The notes under the pieces: model-generated
What the model was told of the DNA's origin: nothing
Database searches by the model: none
The model's input: only the letters and a program-made list of their open reading frames with translations
NCBI RefSeq assembly: GCF_019175285.1
Contig: NC_056524.1
Coordinates: 154,804,070 to 154,868,069 of the forward strand
Length of the DNA stretch: 64,000 bases
Reading direction: 5' to 3'
DNA from: Sceloporus undulatus
Taxonomy: Eukaryota; Chordata; Lepidosauria; Squamata; Phrynosomatidae
Program-made: the position numbers and the translations under genes
Shown here: positions 1-13,014 of the stretch, piece after piece
How positions within the stretch are numbered: position 1 is the stretch's first letter
How the letters are laid out: each line of letters opens with the position of its first letter

Positions 1-514
1 CAGATAAAGCTCAGTTCTTGTTTGTCTCCTCATCTGGTCTAGGTCTGTAGTAAATCTTCTGAACTGTTTCCTGGAATTAGTCATTAACTGTTGGGCTGAC
101 AATAAACCAAGGTTTAATTAAGATGTAAGCAAAGGCTTTGTTTGGTGGAGAAAGAATTGTGGTTATATTATTCATCCTAATGAGGAGGGATTTGCCTTCT
201 TTTAAATCATTAGATTCACTTCTTGGGGGCATTCTTAATTAGCACTGGAATATAAAGAAACAAATAATATCCATGTCCCAGAACTACCAACCATTCTCCA
301 ATTTGGAGAGGCAATACCTGATCATGTTGAAGTTATTCTGGTATAATGGTAATCTCCAGTTCAACTATAGAAAGGATGTCTTATAACATAATCTTACATT
401 TCAAAAATTTCTGGACTGATTGCCTAGAATACTTTTTCCCCCACTACTGTCAACTAGGGGAATGGCTATTTACTGTTAGGTCTGTAACCTATAATAGCAC
501 TACTTAGTTGACTT

Positions 515-707
515 AGAGAGCCAGCGTGATGCAGTGGTTTGAGTGTTGGACTATAACTCTGGAGATGAGGGTTTTAATTCTCCACTCAGTCATGAGAATC
601 CACTGTGAGACCTTGGGCATGTTGTACTTTCAATCCCAGAAAACCCATGATAGGTTTTCTTTAGGGTCACCATAAGTCAGGCATGACTTGTAGGCACTCA
701 ACAATAG
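515..707 (+). repeat. tRNA-derived squamate SINE
   Basis: The head has a box-A-like GCCAGCGTGATGCAGTGGTT and a box-B-like stretch (GGGTTTTAATTCTCC). The middle has the CCTTGGGCA block, and the tail reads GGGTCACCATAAGTCAGG followed by GACTTGTAGGCAC. Head and tail match the other copies in this window (8053-8272, antisense 14138-14308 and 63149-63355). It is clearly diverged. Confidence 0.85.
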
Positions 708-834
708 TTGAATTGATATTGCCCCCAAAAAGGTTCTCAATTACACTTCAGTGGCGATACTTCGTATTTACCCTTTTTTCTCTTGAATTCCAGGACAAAC
801 ACTGCCTTCAATAGTCATATTTAAAAGCTCAAAG

Positions 835-945
835 ACATAGTTGTGTTAGTCTGGAAAATCAGTATGCAAAGTTGTAGTAATTTTGAGATGAACTGAAAGA
901 GAAAAGTTGGTAGCATGAGCTTTCATAGACCTGCACCTATTCTGT
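835..945 (-). repeat. Fragment of palindromic repeat (family A, half a hammerhead-like core)
   Basis: Contains GTTGGTAGCATGAGCTTTCA, the same block found at 27876-27891 and 61119-61137. On the minus strand this reads GAAAGCTCATGCTACCAAC, the 3' half of the hammerhead-like unit. The CTGANGA half is missing. Older, truncated copy inside the PPIF intron. Confidence 0.6.
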
Positions 946-1899
946 ATTCATTACTAGAAGCTTGTTCTAGTTATATTCAATACTAAAAGTTTGACACATA
1001 ATAACAAAAGAGCTGGACAAATTTTTGTTTGTTTGTTTGTTTTGTAATTGAAGCACTTTGGTTGATCACATTGTGCTAGAAGTGGGTAATTTTGCAACAG
1101 TGTAACCACATATGGACATAAGTCCCTAAGACAGGACAACCTCTCCAACACAGAGGTGATAATTGATTTTATCATCTGTGATTTCCTAACAGGGGTCAGA
1201 TGCCATTTATGTACTAGGTTTAGAAAGTTATCTCTGGTTAAAGCTGATCTTGACTTCAACACAGAAGATGGCCAAATAGCACACCAGTCTGATTCTGGAA
1301 CTGATATATTTAGTTCACTTTCCCACAATGTTTTGATGCATATGGTATCATGATATGAATTCAACAAGATAAGATGTTATATTTGGGAGACTGAACCTTT
1401 ACTATTTCCAACAGGATTATTGCATAAAATTTTGAAGGGAGTCATAGATCTCAGTCCAACAAAAGTTCTAAATTGTACAATTATCTTCTACTTCTCAGTT
1501 GTTTGTATTTAAACTCATTTGAGTCAGCTGTGTGTGTGTGGTAGGATGTCTTCATCAAGCAGAACTTTGAAATCTTCAGTGAAAAGCAATATGCATAGCA
1601 GTTGTGGAGTGTGAGTCCAGAATTTGGAAGCTACCTTAAAAGAAAAGGCAGAAAGGAAATCTTGGATTCCTAGCAAGGCAGATAACACGAATTAGTGCCG
1701 CTTAAAGAATTGTCCAGAAAAACATTAGCCGGTGTCTTGATTCTTGCAGCACAGTATCAGATCTTTTAGTGCTTACTTATCAAGGGACATTTAGCAAACT
1801 CTCTTAGAGCAGCATTCAGCATTCTGAGCAGAGTTCAAAAATACAAGGGAAGACTTCATGCAAAATCTCTTTGGATTACAGTTCATTCTTTGCTTTTGA

Positions 1900-3641
<1,742 letters not shown>

Positions 3642-3777
3642 GCTGGATGGAAAGCATGTTGTGTTTGGCCACGTGAAGGAAGGAATGGATGTTGTGAAAA
3701 AAATTGAAAGCTTTGGCTCCAAAAGTGGAAAGACTTCAAAGAAGATAGTCATTACCGATTGTGGTCAGCTGTCATAA
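3642..3777 (+). CDS. PPIF: Cyclophilin D (PPIF), terminal coding exon with stop
   Basis: The first base completes the Trp codon of the previous exon. There follow 44 codons and TAA at 3775-3777. The protein begins [20 protein letters not shown] and finishes [31 protein letters not shown] and the C-terminal ITDCGQLS are the PPIF version. Cyclophilin A has KVKEGMNIVEAMERFG and IADCGQLE at these places. The His of GKHVVFG is the active-site H126 equivalent (cyclophilin A numbering). Length and end point match the family with no truncation or frameshift. The neighbour on the far side, ZCCHC24 on the opposite strand, is the neighbour I recall for PPIF in human, so this is the orthologous locus. 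Confidence 0.97.
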
Positions 3778-4682
3778 TTTGAGATCTGCCAGCATCACTG
3801 GAGAATCAGTGATACAAGAGAGAATTGATAAGAATTATTGCTTGCACATTTCTCTTCTGGGTTTGGATTGTACTGATAAGAAAGAGCCATGATCAGCCAG
3901 AACAGAAGTGTGTGAAGAATGAAGTTTTAAAAGTCCATTTGAACAATTTTCAGCTTTTTTTTTAGCTTAAAACAGTTGTGCTATTTTTTAAATATATGCT
4001 TCAAATGTGAAGACTTTTTTGCTATGCTTGAAATGCATGGTCAAAGACTATTACTAGCAAAGGTTTACTAGAAAACCTCAAATTGTTTCATGAACCAAAC
4101 TGAATCTTATGGAAGTACGAACCTGGAGTGCTAAGAATCCTAAGTGATGTTTTTCCATCTGAGTGGTTTAAAGGTTATCCTGTAAACTGATTGAAATGGT
4201 AATTGACCTCCTCATTTCAAATGGATGTATCAAGTGATACTTTGTACTTGAAAAAATATCTAACCTTTATGGACTGAGCGTCAAACATGGCTGGCTAAAT
4301 GCTTAATCATGTTGACTTGGAAGTCCAGTTGATCAGTCAAGATAATTGATTTGAACAGTGTTTTTTCTTCCTTTGGTGGATTGTTTCCTTTCTGTTTGGT
4401 AGTCTGTTCAGAGTTTGAGAATGCACATTTCAGCAATATACTTGAGATTTTTGATAGCCCAAAAGTAATTATTTTGCAAGAATATTTGGTAACAGCCACA
4501 TAATGAAATTTCTGCATTTCCTATGGCTTTTTTGAATTCTTCCTGTGTTGAATCATTACACTTTTAATTTTAAAGACAGGATTCACTAAAATTTTGCTTC
4601 AGCTGCACCAGTTTAACTCTTGTGACATGCTACTGTTATGATGTAACTCAGAAAACAATGCTACTTCTTGTAACTGGAAAGT

Positions 4683-5143
4683 ACTGTATATACTTGTGTA
4701 CAAGTCGACCTCATGTATAAGTTTTAGGGCCAAAATCATGGATTTTGATAGGACCCATGGTTAAATCAAGAGTAAGACAAAGGATGTAAAGGGTGAAACA
4801 CCACTTCTGTCCCTTCCTCCTCTGCATCTCTCTCGATGAGCTAAAACTACTACTCTGATGCTGGAGGAGAAGGTTTCAACACTGTATTGGGAAGGAAGGG
4901 AAATGGGGTGTTTGGTAGAGACCCGGAGGAGGAGGAGAGAAGGTTTTGACATAGGATTGAGAAGGGAATCACCTCTTTCACACAACACACATACACAACA
5001 TATACACATACTCTATTTCATAAATCAGGGTGGTGCTTCTTTTCTAAGCAGTATGACTTTATTGACCCAAATATAAGTCAACCTAGGAATTTAGGGTCAA
5101 ATTTGGGCATAAGCTTTTTGGCTTACAGTCAAGTATATATGGT
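4683..5143. repeat. Inverted-terminal-repeat element (MITE-like)
   Basis: The left end begins ACTGTATATACTTG. The right end, reverse-complemented, reads ACCATATATACTTG. Just inside the ends, CAAGTCGACCTCATGTATAAG on the left faces AATATAAGTCAACC on the right. The middle is purine-rich (GGAGGAGGAG). Lies within the probable PPIF 3' UTR. Confidence 0.65.
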
Positions 5144-5303
5144 ATGTTCTTTTCCTGGAAGGAATAGGTACTAGCCAAATCTCCTCTACATGAAGCTGTG
5201 AAGTTTTGAAATCTAATGTGCCTAAGGACTATCCTCAAAGTTTGTATTTTTTTTTAGCCCTACTCTTTTGGTACAGGGCAAGTGTAATAGCTGCTTTACC
5301 AAC

Positions 5304-5658
5304 TACACTCATCCCTCTATATTTGTGGATTTGATTATTCACGGATTTGATTAATGTGTGCTCTCTATAATATCTGGGTCCTCCAGTGCAACTCTATGGT
5401 CAACTTTAACTAAAAGTTGCACTGAAAGACACAGAGATTCCTAGAGAGAATACTTTACTAGGCCTTTGTCGCTCCTCCAGTGCAGTTCTGTGGTCAGTGT
5501 CTGTCAGATGTTGACCGCAGAGTTGCGCTGGAGGACCTAGAGATTTCAAGAGAGGTGTTCTCTCAGGTAAAAACATGGTGTTTTCATTATTTGTGGTTTT
5601 TCCATATTGATGGGGGTCTTGTGCCCCTAACCCTAGCGAATATGTAGGGACAAGTGTA
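5304..5658. mobile_element. Tigger/pogo-like MITE
   Basis: Ends are TACACTCATCCCTCTATATT and, reverse-complemented, TACACTTGTCCCTACATATT, flanked by TA as expected for Tc1/mariner-pogo insertion. The interior is itself partly palindromic (repeated CCTCCAGTGCA blocks). It lies in the probable PPIF 3' UTR. Confidence 0.75.
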
Positions 5659-5808
5659 CTTTGTGTGGTAATTATATTAATTATAGCTAATAACAATTAT
5701 TTATTGCCCTCCTCTCCCTATGTATTGATGTGGTAATAATAACTACTAACAATACATAATATATCAGTTGAAATTGCATATAAAAACCAGTACATGTTAA
5801 AATCTGTC

Positions 5809-5814
5809 AATAAA
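5809..5814 (+). terminator. PPIF: Candidate PPIF polyadenylation signal AATAAA
   Basis: First plus-strand AATAAA downstream of the PPIF stop that I can find, in the context GTCAATAAATTATTT, with a T/G-rich stretch after it. Use is inferred, not shown. Confidence 0.45.
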
Positions 5815-6119
5815 TTATTTAAGAACTAAACCTGTATTACTGTTTTTGGAGAGGTAAAACTAAAGTAAATATCTAAAATGCTGTTTGAAAAAGATCATTT
5901 AAAATGATCTTTGGCAGACTCCTCCCCACCCCCTTTCCTTTAACTGCCTCACTCTTTAGTTCGGGGATGGGCAGTATGTAGTCTGCTTTTGCACCACTCA
6001 GTTCAGCTGTCCCCAGAATCCCTTCTCCATGCTTATTTGCAAAGGTTTTCTAAAACTAGAAGTAATTTGTTTTCAGATCCATTGGGCCCCCGGGTCTACA
6101 GTAGACTCAGACCCCCTGT

Positions 6120-6265
6120 TCCAGTTGATTTGTATGATTAAGGCAATTGAAATTGGCTGAAGCAACCTTAGTTGAGGAAAAGTACGACATCCAAAATCCA
6201 AAGCAAAATGCACAAAATAGATGTTACAAGCCTTTGAAGCACCACTGGCTTCTTCATTAGGCAAT
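6120..6265 (-). repeat. Family C repeat with decayed hammerhead-like core
   Basis: Shares ACATCCAAAATCCA and the CCACTGGC block with 27255-27397. On the minus strand CTAATGA (6254-6260) is followed by a 5-bp stem, GAAGC/GCTTC, and then AAAGGC. This resembles the hammerhead layout CTGATGA-stem-GAAA with the catalytic bases changed. Confidence 0.5.
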
Positions 6266-6954
6266 AATGTTCAAAAATCATACAAGTGAAAGGAAATTAC
6301 AACATTGTTAGAGTGTTGAATCATAAAAGACTACTAGACTAACAGGGGATGAATGGGAGTTACAGTCCAACACACCTGCAGCATATCAGTTTTGAGAAGG
6401 CCACTAATCTCCTCTTAAGAAAATTTGACTTCCATTCCCAACCTGCCATGTTAATAGAACAGCTATTATCATGTCAGAAGGAATGAGTGGTAATTAAACT
6501 AGTTTCTGTGGTATGTCATGTGTCTCAGGACATGTGAAGCATATAATCAGTAGCGTTATTATCTCAGGTATGTAGGACTAAGCCTATAGTAATGGAATTA
6601 TGAACAGAGTAGCAAACAAAGGAGGATGACTCAACTTACCTAAGTTTATCTGTGTTGACCAAAAAAAATTGTTGATGACTTCTGTAGTAGCCTTGAGTTT
6701 TGTTGAAACAAGCTGATAATGGCCAGTTGGTGTTTGTGGAGGCTGGAATCGCTATGTGATAGATGGGTATCTCTCTTAAGGGAGACAGCTCTTGAACAGG
6801 AAAGCTTAAAAGGCTGGCTACTCAGGCCACATCAGAACTACTTTTTAATGCACGATAAATATACATGTATCCAAGCATACGTGTTATTAAAAATTTTAGA
6901 TGCTGCATTGTAATATTTAGTAACAAGAGCATTTAAAATGTGAAGACCTTCTGT

Positions 6955-7165
6955 ACCAGTGTGGTGTAGTGGGTAGAGTATTGGACATTGGACTGGGGCT
7001 TGCAAGATTCATATTCTCATTGAGCCATGAAATTCACTGGGTGACTTTGTGAGTAATTCACCTTTTTCATCACCTACCTTACAGGTTTATTGTGAATATT
7101 AATTGAGGAGGAGAAATGTCTATTTCCTTGAAGTTAGTGGAGAAAATGTGGGATATAACTGTAAC
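6955..7165 (+). repeat. tRNA-derived SINE, second family
   Basis: Head CCAGTGTGGTGTAGTGG with AGAGTATTGGAC. The tail differs from that of 515-707: CTACCTTACAGG, TTTATTGTGAATATTAATTG, GAGGAGGAGAA and GGGATATAACTG. It is a separate squamate SINE subfamily that uses the same head. Confidence 0.7.
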
Positions 7166-8052
7166 TAATGACATGTGATTCTTGATTTCTGTAACAAAAA
7201 TACATTGCTGCTGGATTAAAATGTTGCATTTTGCATTATGTAGACCCATTCTTGCAAAGTGAGGATCGGCGTATTTTTTTTAAAAAGCAACAAAATGTGA
7301 TGGGACTTCAGTTCATTGTTCTTGCAGCCTTTAAAAGATTTTTTTCACTTGTTTGAGTAATGTTCACTGTCAATAACAGAGTATTTTTGTTACATTTCCT
7401 GTTTTTGTATATCTAAGATGATTAAATGCCTTTTATAAGAAATAGCCTGATTCTTTCCCAAGTCTAATTAGAAAAATAGCTTAGACCTATGAAGAGATGT
7501 GTCGTTTTGCGAACATACTGCACACACTACAAATCTTTTCCTATCCATCTGCTTAACTCACACTAATACTAAAACTCAGTCTACCCCAAACTGCTAACTG
7601 GGAAAGATAAGAACTGTAGTCTGAAGTGTGGAGAGGGAGGAGGGCCTCTGGTTGGGAAAGGCTATTTTAAATATAAAGACCTTGCTATACTGCTGCAAGG
7701 CTACATGATTTCATGTAATGAGATGCTCTTTTAGGAGGTATAATAGACTTAAAAGCATTAGTTTTAAATTGTGGTCTTTTGATTGGACTGGTCATTTCTT
7801 TTAGAATATCAGTATCACTGACCCAGACTTTTTAATCTGATAAATCTAAAATGTTATCTTTCTGAGCCAACTATCTGAGAAGTCTTATACATTTTCTACC
7901 TTGTTCCAGAACCAATGTTTCATAACTCCTATTTCCTTGGTTCAAGACAAACATTTTAATTTTGAGATGCTGCTCTGGGGAATACACAGCTTCGGTTATC
8001 AAAAATGAGTTATCATGAACACGCTTAATATTAGTGCTTCCTAATGCTGGGT

Positions 8053-8272
8053 TGGAGAGCCAGCATGGTGTAGTGGTTTGAGTTTTGGACTATGACTGGA
8101 GACTAGGGTTCAAATCCCCACTTGGCTTTCAAAACCGATGGGGTGACTTTAGGCAGGTCATACTTGCCTTCATAGGAAGGTAAACGCACACAGATCTTGC
8201 CAAGGAAATACTGTGATATGTTTGTCTTATGGTCACTATAGGCTGGAAGCAACTTTAAGTTACACAGCAATA
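8053..8272 (+). repeat. tRNA-derived squamate SINE
   Basis: GAGAGCCAGCATGGTGTAGT head, GGGTTCAAATCCCC box B, GGGTGACTTTAGGCAGGTCA middle and a diverged ATGGTCACTATAGGC tail. Same family as 515-707. Confidence 0.85.
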
Positions 8273-8423
8273 ATGCTGGGTTACCAGATCTTGGACTACA
8301 ACAACCATCACCTCTGGATCATTGTGTATGCTGGCTGGGATTGATAGGCATTCTAGTCTATGCATCTGGGGAAGTAGGCTCAAGTCTACACAAGCTCATG
8401 CTACTGAATTCTCTCTTTCACTT

Positions 8424-8635
8424 ACGTCCAAAACACACTGCAGAAATAATCTAGTTTGCAGCTGCCTTAACTTCCCCGGCTCAATGCTAGTGAATTATGG
8501 GAACTGTAGTTTTGTGAGACATTCAGCCTTGTCAGAGGGCTCTGGTGCCACAATAAACCAATTCCCAGGATTCTGAGCCAGGGTAGTTAAAGCAATCTCA
8601 AACTGGATTATTTCTGTAGTGTGTTTTGGAACTTA
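8424..8635. mobile_element. hAT-like MITE (CCAAAACACACTGCAG family)
   Basis: Inverted ends CCAAAACACACTGCAGAAAT and ATTTCTGTAGTGTGTTTTGG. The interior has AACTGTAGTTTTGTGAGACA, also present in the copy at 24150-24358. Flanks ACTTACGT and ACTTAGTC are compatible with a diverged 8-bp target duplication. Confidence 0.75.
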
Positions 8636-9074
8636 GTCTCAAAGGTGCTGCAAGACCCCTTTGCATACGGAATAATATTTGTGTGATTCTCCAGATTTTA
8701 ATAGACTGCAACTCCTATCATTGTTCACCATTGGCTATGCTATATAAGGAGTCATGAGATTTTTCATTCTAATACTATCAGGAAGATTCCGATCCATGTT
8801 AAGAAGTAAATTGTTTTGTGTTCAGTGAGTCACAAATGTATCTGCAAAGAATTGCAGGCTAGGAATTCAATCCTATACTTAGCTAGTCAGAGATAAGTAT
8901 TATTGAATTCAGCACCACACTGTTTCATGTCTTAAGTATTTAAGTTGCCATGCATATTCCATACTCGGTTTCCTAGGCATAATTCCTATGTGATTCCCAG
9001 AATCCAGGCACTGAATTCCTAACCTTTCTACTAGTTTTGAATGTGATCAGAGAGACTGGCCTTTTGTTAGCTTT

Positions 9075-9775
9075 ATTTTTATAACTTTGTTGTTGTTAGC
9101 TGTCTTTGAGTTGACTTCAACCCATGGCAAGTCCATGAATGAGAGACCTCCAAGTTACTCTATCTTCAGAAGCCCTGCTGAGGTCCTGCAGACTCAAGGC
9201 TGTGTCTTCTCATTATATGACCAAAGTACAACAGCCTCAGTTTATTCATCCCGGCTTCTAGGAAAAGTTCAGGCTTGATTTTTTTCTAGGACCCATTTAT
9301 TTGTCTTTAGCAGTCCACAATATCTGACAAACTTCTCCAGCATCACACTACAAATGAGTTAATTTTTTGTTTGTTTCACCTTTCTTCACTGTTCAGCTTC
9401 CACGCCTATACATAGAGATGGAAAATACAATGGCTTATACTATGCCTGTACCATGGTGGTTTTAATATTCATTTATATATCTTTACATTTCATTCATAGT
9501 TGCCCTTCCGAGTCCTAATCTTCACTACATTCACGTATTCATGACTACAGTCTCCATTCTGATTTGAGCCAAAGTATGAAAAATCTCCAACTATCTCAGT
9601 GCCTTCATCATCTGCTTTAAAGTTATGTAAATCATCTGTGGTCATTGGTTTGGTTTTTTAATGTTCAACTCTAAACCAACCATTGCACTTTCTTCCTCCA
9701 CTTTCTTCAACAATCATAACGTCTTTGGTAGTTACTGTTAGTAGGATGTTGTCCTCTGTTTATCAGTAGGTGGCA
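9075..9775 (-). mobile_element. BovB/RTE LINE fragment (3' part, antisense)
   Basis: On the minus strand the sequence follows the same order as the sense copy at 20455-22078: a GTTGAAGAAAGTGGAGGAAG stretch, then GATGATTTACATAACTTTAA (also near 21450), then the GATGCTGGAG and GTGGACTGC region of the reverse-transcriptase C-terminal part. The tail near 9121 reads CAACCCATGGCAAG in plus orientation. It is a dead fragment with many stops. Confidence 0.75.
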
Positions 9776-10767
9776 CCAAAGGATCATGCGCTATTTGCTG
9801 AAGAGCTGCTTGAAGCATGGCCCATCTTGAAAAGCTGCAAACACAACATACTTTGAGATGTATTAAGGACCATGATAAAAAAAATCCCAAATACAGTCTA
9901 TAAAATCTCAACAAAAAGCTACAGCAAAGTATGGAGAGAATTTATTTTATTTTATTTTGGAGTCATGTCTTACGATGCCAAGTAAAAGAGCGGTTTTGAC
10001 TTTGAGGAAAATGTAAAGGGATACATCAACCTTAACCCTAAGGGGGAAAGGTGTAGCCTTGTCTTATGATGTCTCTGTACTTCTATTCTCTCTTCAAGGA
10101 TTGCAGTTCTTGTAGCAAAGTAGCACCACTGGAATTTCCAAATGCTATAGAAAAATAACGTTCTTAGAATTCTTTGAGGAAAAGCATGAGGGTCAAGCAG
10201 GTATAATACTGGCATAAATTTGTGAAATTAGTGACATCAGAATAAACGTCTGCAGAGTTCATCTACATGGCTCCCAGTTGTGGGCAGAACTTGGAGGTCT
10301 GTCAGGAGGTGCAAGTATGTATGTACATGCCCGCATTAGTAACCATTGGTCAAATTCTGGAGCAAACCTCCTAAGATGAATGAGAGTGAGTAGGCATGGA
10401 AAACTTAACAGAATAGATAGCGGGAAAGATTTTTATTATTGCAAATGCGACCAGAAATGCCCCTGCCTTAGCAGCCAATATCACTATAGTGAAACTTCTG
10501 TAATGGCTGCCCTAACAGGGACAAGATCTGCGCGTGTTCATGCTGATGAATAACCGTTTCCCATCAAAGTAGAAGTGCATGCTGAGGTTAATACCACTTG
10601 AATTGGTTTTGTGTTTGATGTACAATTCTCAAAGATAACATACTGCATCTGGAGAGGGATCTGTGTTCCCCTGAAGGACTATAAGTGTAAAGCAAAACTA
10701 TCACTCTAAACAGCACTTTTCTTATTGTCCTTGTGCCTACAGAGATATATTATATACCAAGGTACCC
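9776..10767. other. Intergenic, no recognised feature
   Basis: About 1 kb with no repeat I can name, apart from a short TTTTA run at 9940-9957. The antisense open frame at 9970-10215 has no recognisable domain. Confidence 0.6.
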
Positions 10768-10985
10768 ATGCCCACCCCTGTCCTAAAGGTACCAAATCTT
10801 CTCTGATCTTGGAAGCTAAGCAGGATCAACTCTCTTTAGTATTTGGATGGGATACCACCAATGAATACCAAGCACTGTAGGCTATACTTTAGAGGAATGA
10901 ACTAGCAAAACCATCTCTTGAGTATTCCTTGCCTGTCTCAGCTATCTGGTGCACACGACTAGTACGTAGTCTTATCAAATCCCCA
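10768..10985 (+). repeat. 5S-rRNA-headed SINE
   Basis: 10768-10885 is a degenerate 5S rRNA: TCTGATCTTGGAAGCTAAGC, then TTTAGTATTTGGATGGGA, then AATACCAAGCACTGTAGGCT, with the internal control region in order. The tail TTTAGAGGAATGAACTAGC, AAAACCATCTCTTGAGTATT and CCTTGCCTG matches the second copy at 35919-36131. It is a retroposon, not a 5S gene: diverged and carrying an extra tail. Confidence 0.85.
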
Positions 10986-11203
10986 TGAAATTTTTCAGCT
11001 AGTACCTTTGTAGGCCTCAGACTTACTAAGGGGTAGATCTTTGTACAGTGACAAAATGTACATTGATAGCTGACATATGAGTGGAACAGAACTCAAGTTC
11101 AGCCTCCCTTGCAGAGTAGAAAAGACTTGTCTAACACCTCACGAAGAAGGCTTGGTATAGACAGACTGAATTGAAGGAACCAGTGATCTGACTCACTTTA
11201 AAG

Positions 11204-11396
11204 TACAGTCACTCTTCCATTTTTTCAGAATTGAAGTCTGTGTCCCTCGCCCATTCACAGACTGCAAACTGAGGGAGACAAAATGGGGCTTGTCCGCCAT
11301 TCAAGTCAATGGGGCTTGAATATAGGCAAAATTCTGGGTTTTTTGAGGTGTGTGTGTCCAGAACAGATCCCCCACAAAATTGGAGGGGCGACTGTA
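11204..11396. mobile_element. Tigger/pogo-like MITE
   Basis: Ends TACAGTCACTCTTCCATTTT and, reverse-complemented, TACAGTCGCCCCTCCAATTT, with TA at each outer edge. It directly abuts the next MITE, sharing the TA at 11395-11396. Confidence 0.75.
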
Positions 11397-11652
11397 CAGT
11401 GGTGCCTCGGGTTACGAAATTAATTCGTAACGCGGCCGCTTTCGTAACCCGAAAAGCCTTCGTAAGCCGAATTGCCATAGGCGCTAATGGGGAAAAGCCG
11501 CGATTCCGTGCGAAAAAGCCGAAAAAAGCACCAAAAGTTTTTTCGTAACCCGAAAAAACATTCGTAACCCGAAACAATAATTCCCTATGGGATTTTTTCG
11601 TATCCCGAAAATTTCGTAACCTGGGTATTTCGTATCCCGAGGTACCACTGTA
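11395..11652. mobile_element. Tigger/pogo-like MITE, long hairpin
   Basis: Ends TACAGTGGTGCCTCGGGTTA and, reverse-complemented, TACAGTGGTACCTCGGGATA. The interior is built from repeated TTCGTAACCCGAAA units in both orientations, so most of the 258 bp can fold back. It looks younger than its neighbours: CpGs are retained and the ends are nearly identical. Confidence 0.88.
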
Positions 11653-11804
11653 CTAACGTTTGGCCATTGCTGTATTTATTTGAGTATACACTGTAGTGTA
11701 TAGGTATCTACTGTATTAATTTGTTTTAACATTTATGAATGGCTTTCTGTCCCCAAAAGGCAACTTAATAATCTATATAGGTAAGGAGTTGAAAACACAT
11801 AGCC

Positions 11805-12118
11805 AAGCAGCAAACAAAAAGGATACAAGCTCCATCCAAAAGATGGTCAACTGTTATTAGTGTTTAAAAAGTGCAATGCATTTCGGTCACACTAGGCCTT
11901 CCTCAGGGACCTTCGAAAGCATTCACTAGAGTTGTGAACATTCTTCAAAATACAGAACCATAGAGATCTCATAGAGAGTGTTCACAACTCCAGTGAATTC
12001 TTTTGAAGGACCTTGAGGAAGGCCTAGTGTAGCCAAAATGCATTGGGCTTGATAAACACTAATAAACACTTGACCATCTTTTAGTATGTGGAGCTTGTCG
12101 CCTCTTTGTTTGCAACTT
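11805..12118. repeat. Foldback repeat (family B), a hammerhead-like core in each arm
   Basis: Two arms of about 130-140 bp in inverted orientation (11805-11946 and 11970-12118). The left arm has ACAAGCTCCATCC, AAAAGATGGTCAAC and TTCACTAGAGTTGTGAACA, each answered in reverse on the right. On the minus strand the left arm reads CTGAGGA (11900-11906), AGGCCTAGTGTGACC, GAAA (11881-11884), TGCATTG. The right arm on the plus strand reads TTGAGGA (12013-12019), AGGCCTAGTGTAGCC, AAAA. Confidence 0.75.
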
Positions 12119-13014
12119 AATCTAACAAAAGAAGAGTTGTAAAAAATAAAATCAGCTTCCACTCATCAAAAAGGGTGTACTAACTGGAGGACTCTGCGAA
12201 AACGTGAGAGGTGGCTTTTGACTTTACATCTTCCAGTGTTAGAAACTGACAGAGAAGATAAAATTCTGGCTAGGGGGACTTATTTTAATTGATTTACCTA
12301 AAGGCTGCAAGCTGGAGGGAAGGGAGTTCCTGAGCATCAGTCTTATATGGATAATGAAGGATACCTTTGGACATACTCAGGGTCAAAGTACATATTATTT
12401 GGGGCAGCTATTATTGGATGCCAGTTACTATGGATGAGTCCATATAAGCTCTTGTCAGTAGTCACTCACTAGCTCCTGCTCCAAAGTTGTAACAACAGTT
12501 TGATTTACAAGAAATTAACAGGTGATAATGCTCAATCCCACAGTGAAAATTTCATCTATTGAGCACATACACATCCTCTGCGCCACAACATTTCCATCTG
12601 ATAATTCCACTGACCCTCCTAGGCCTTTCTGTTAGTCCGCTAATGTTTACACTCTGAAGGTTATGCTGATGGACTGTGCTATAAGAACGAATGATTGACA
12701 ATTCTGTGACCAGACCCAAATTCTTGTAACATGAGGCAATGTATGAAAATGATTCATCAGTGGCTTGCTTGGGTGTTAACATGGGTGTAATTGAAAATCC
12801 AGATGGGCATTCAGTTACCTGTACTTAATAACCAGGCCTTGGTTAGCAAAGTTTTACTAAATGTACTCTTAAAACAAAATGTATTCGTTAATATTTTATA
12901 TCATCATTCAAGCAATTCTGTTCAGCTCTATGCTGGATCCTTTGGACTCCAGCGTCCACCAGCCCCAAGCAAAATAAACAAAATCAAATGCAATTGGAGT
13001 TTTGTTACTATATT
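12119..13014. other. Intergenic, no recognised feature
   Basis: About 0.9 kb with no repeat I can name and no convincing coding frame. Confidence 0.55.

Larger units (their letters stand above)
3778..5830 (+). other. PPIF: PPIF 3' UTR (end uncertain)
   Basis: About 900 bp of A+T-rich sequence with no recognisable repeat follows the stop codon. A palindromic MITE-like element (4683-5143) and a Tigger-like MITE (5304-5658) come next. The first canonical AATAAA I find on the plus strand is at 5809-5814, followed by a GT-containing stretch. If it is used, the 3' UTR is about 2.05 kb and contains both elements. A shorter UTR ending before 4680 at a variant signal is also possible. Confidence 0.55.
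5831..8052. other. Intergenic block between PPIF and the first dense repeat cluster
   Basis: Holds the family C repeat (6120-6265), a second type of tRNA-derived SINE (6955-7165) and a 23-base palindrome AAAGATCATTTAAAATGATC(TTT) at about 5889-5911. The rest is A+T-rich and unremarkable. The open frame at 6719-6913 has no recognisable content. Confidence 0.6.

Noticed and set aside
10768-10885. 5S rRNA gene
   Set aside because: Degenerate relative to a functional 5S and followed by a SINE tail also found at 35919-36131; a retroposon.
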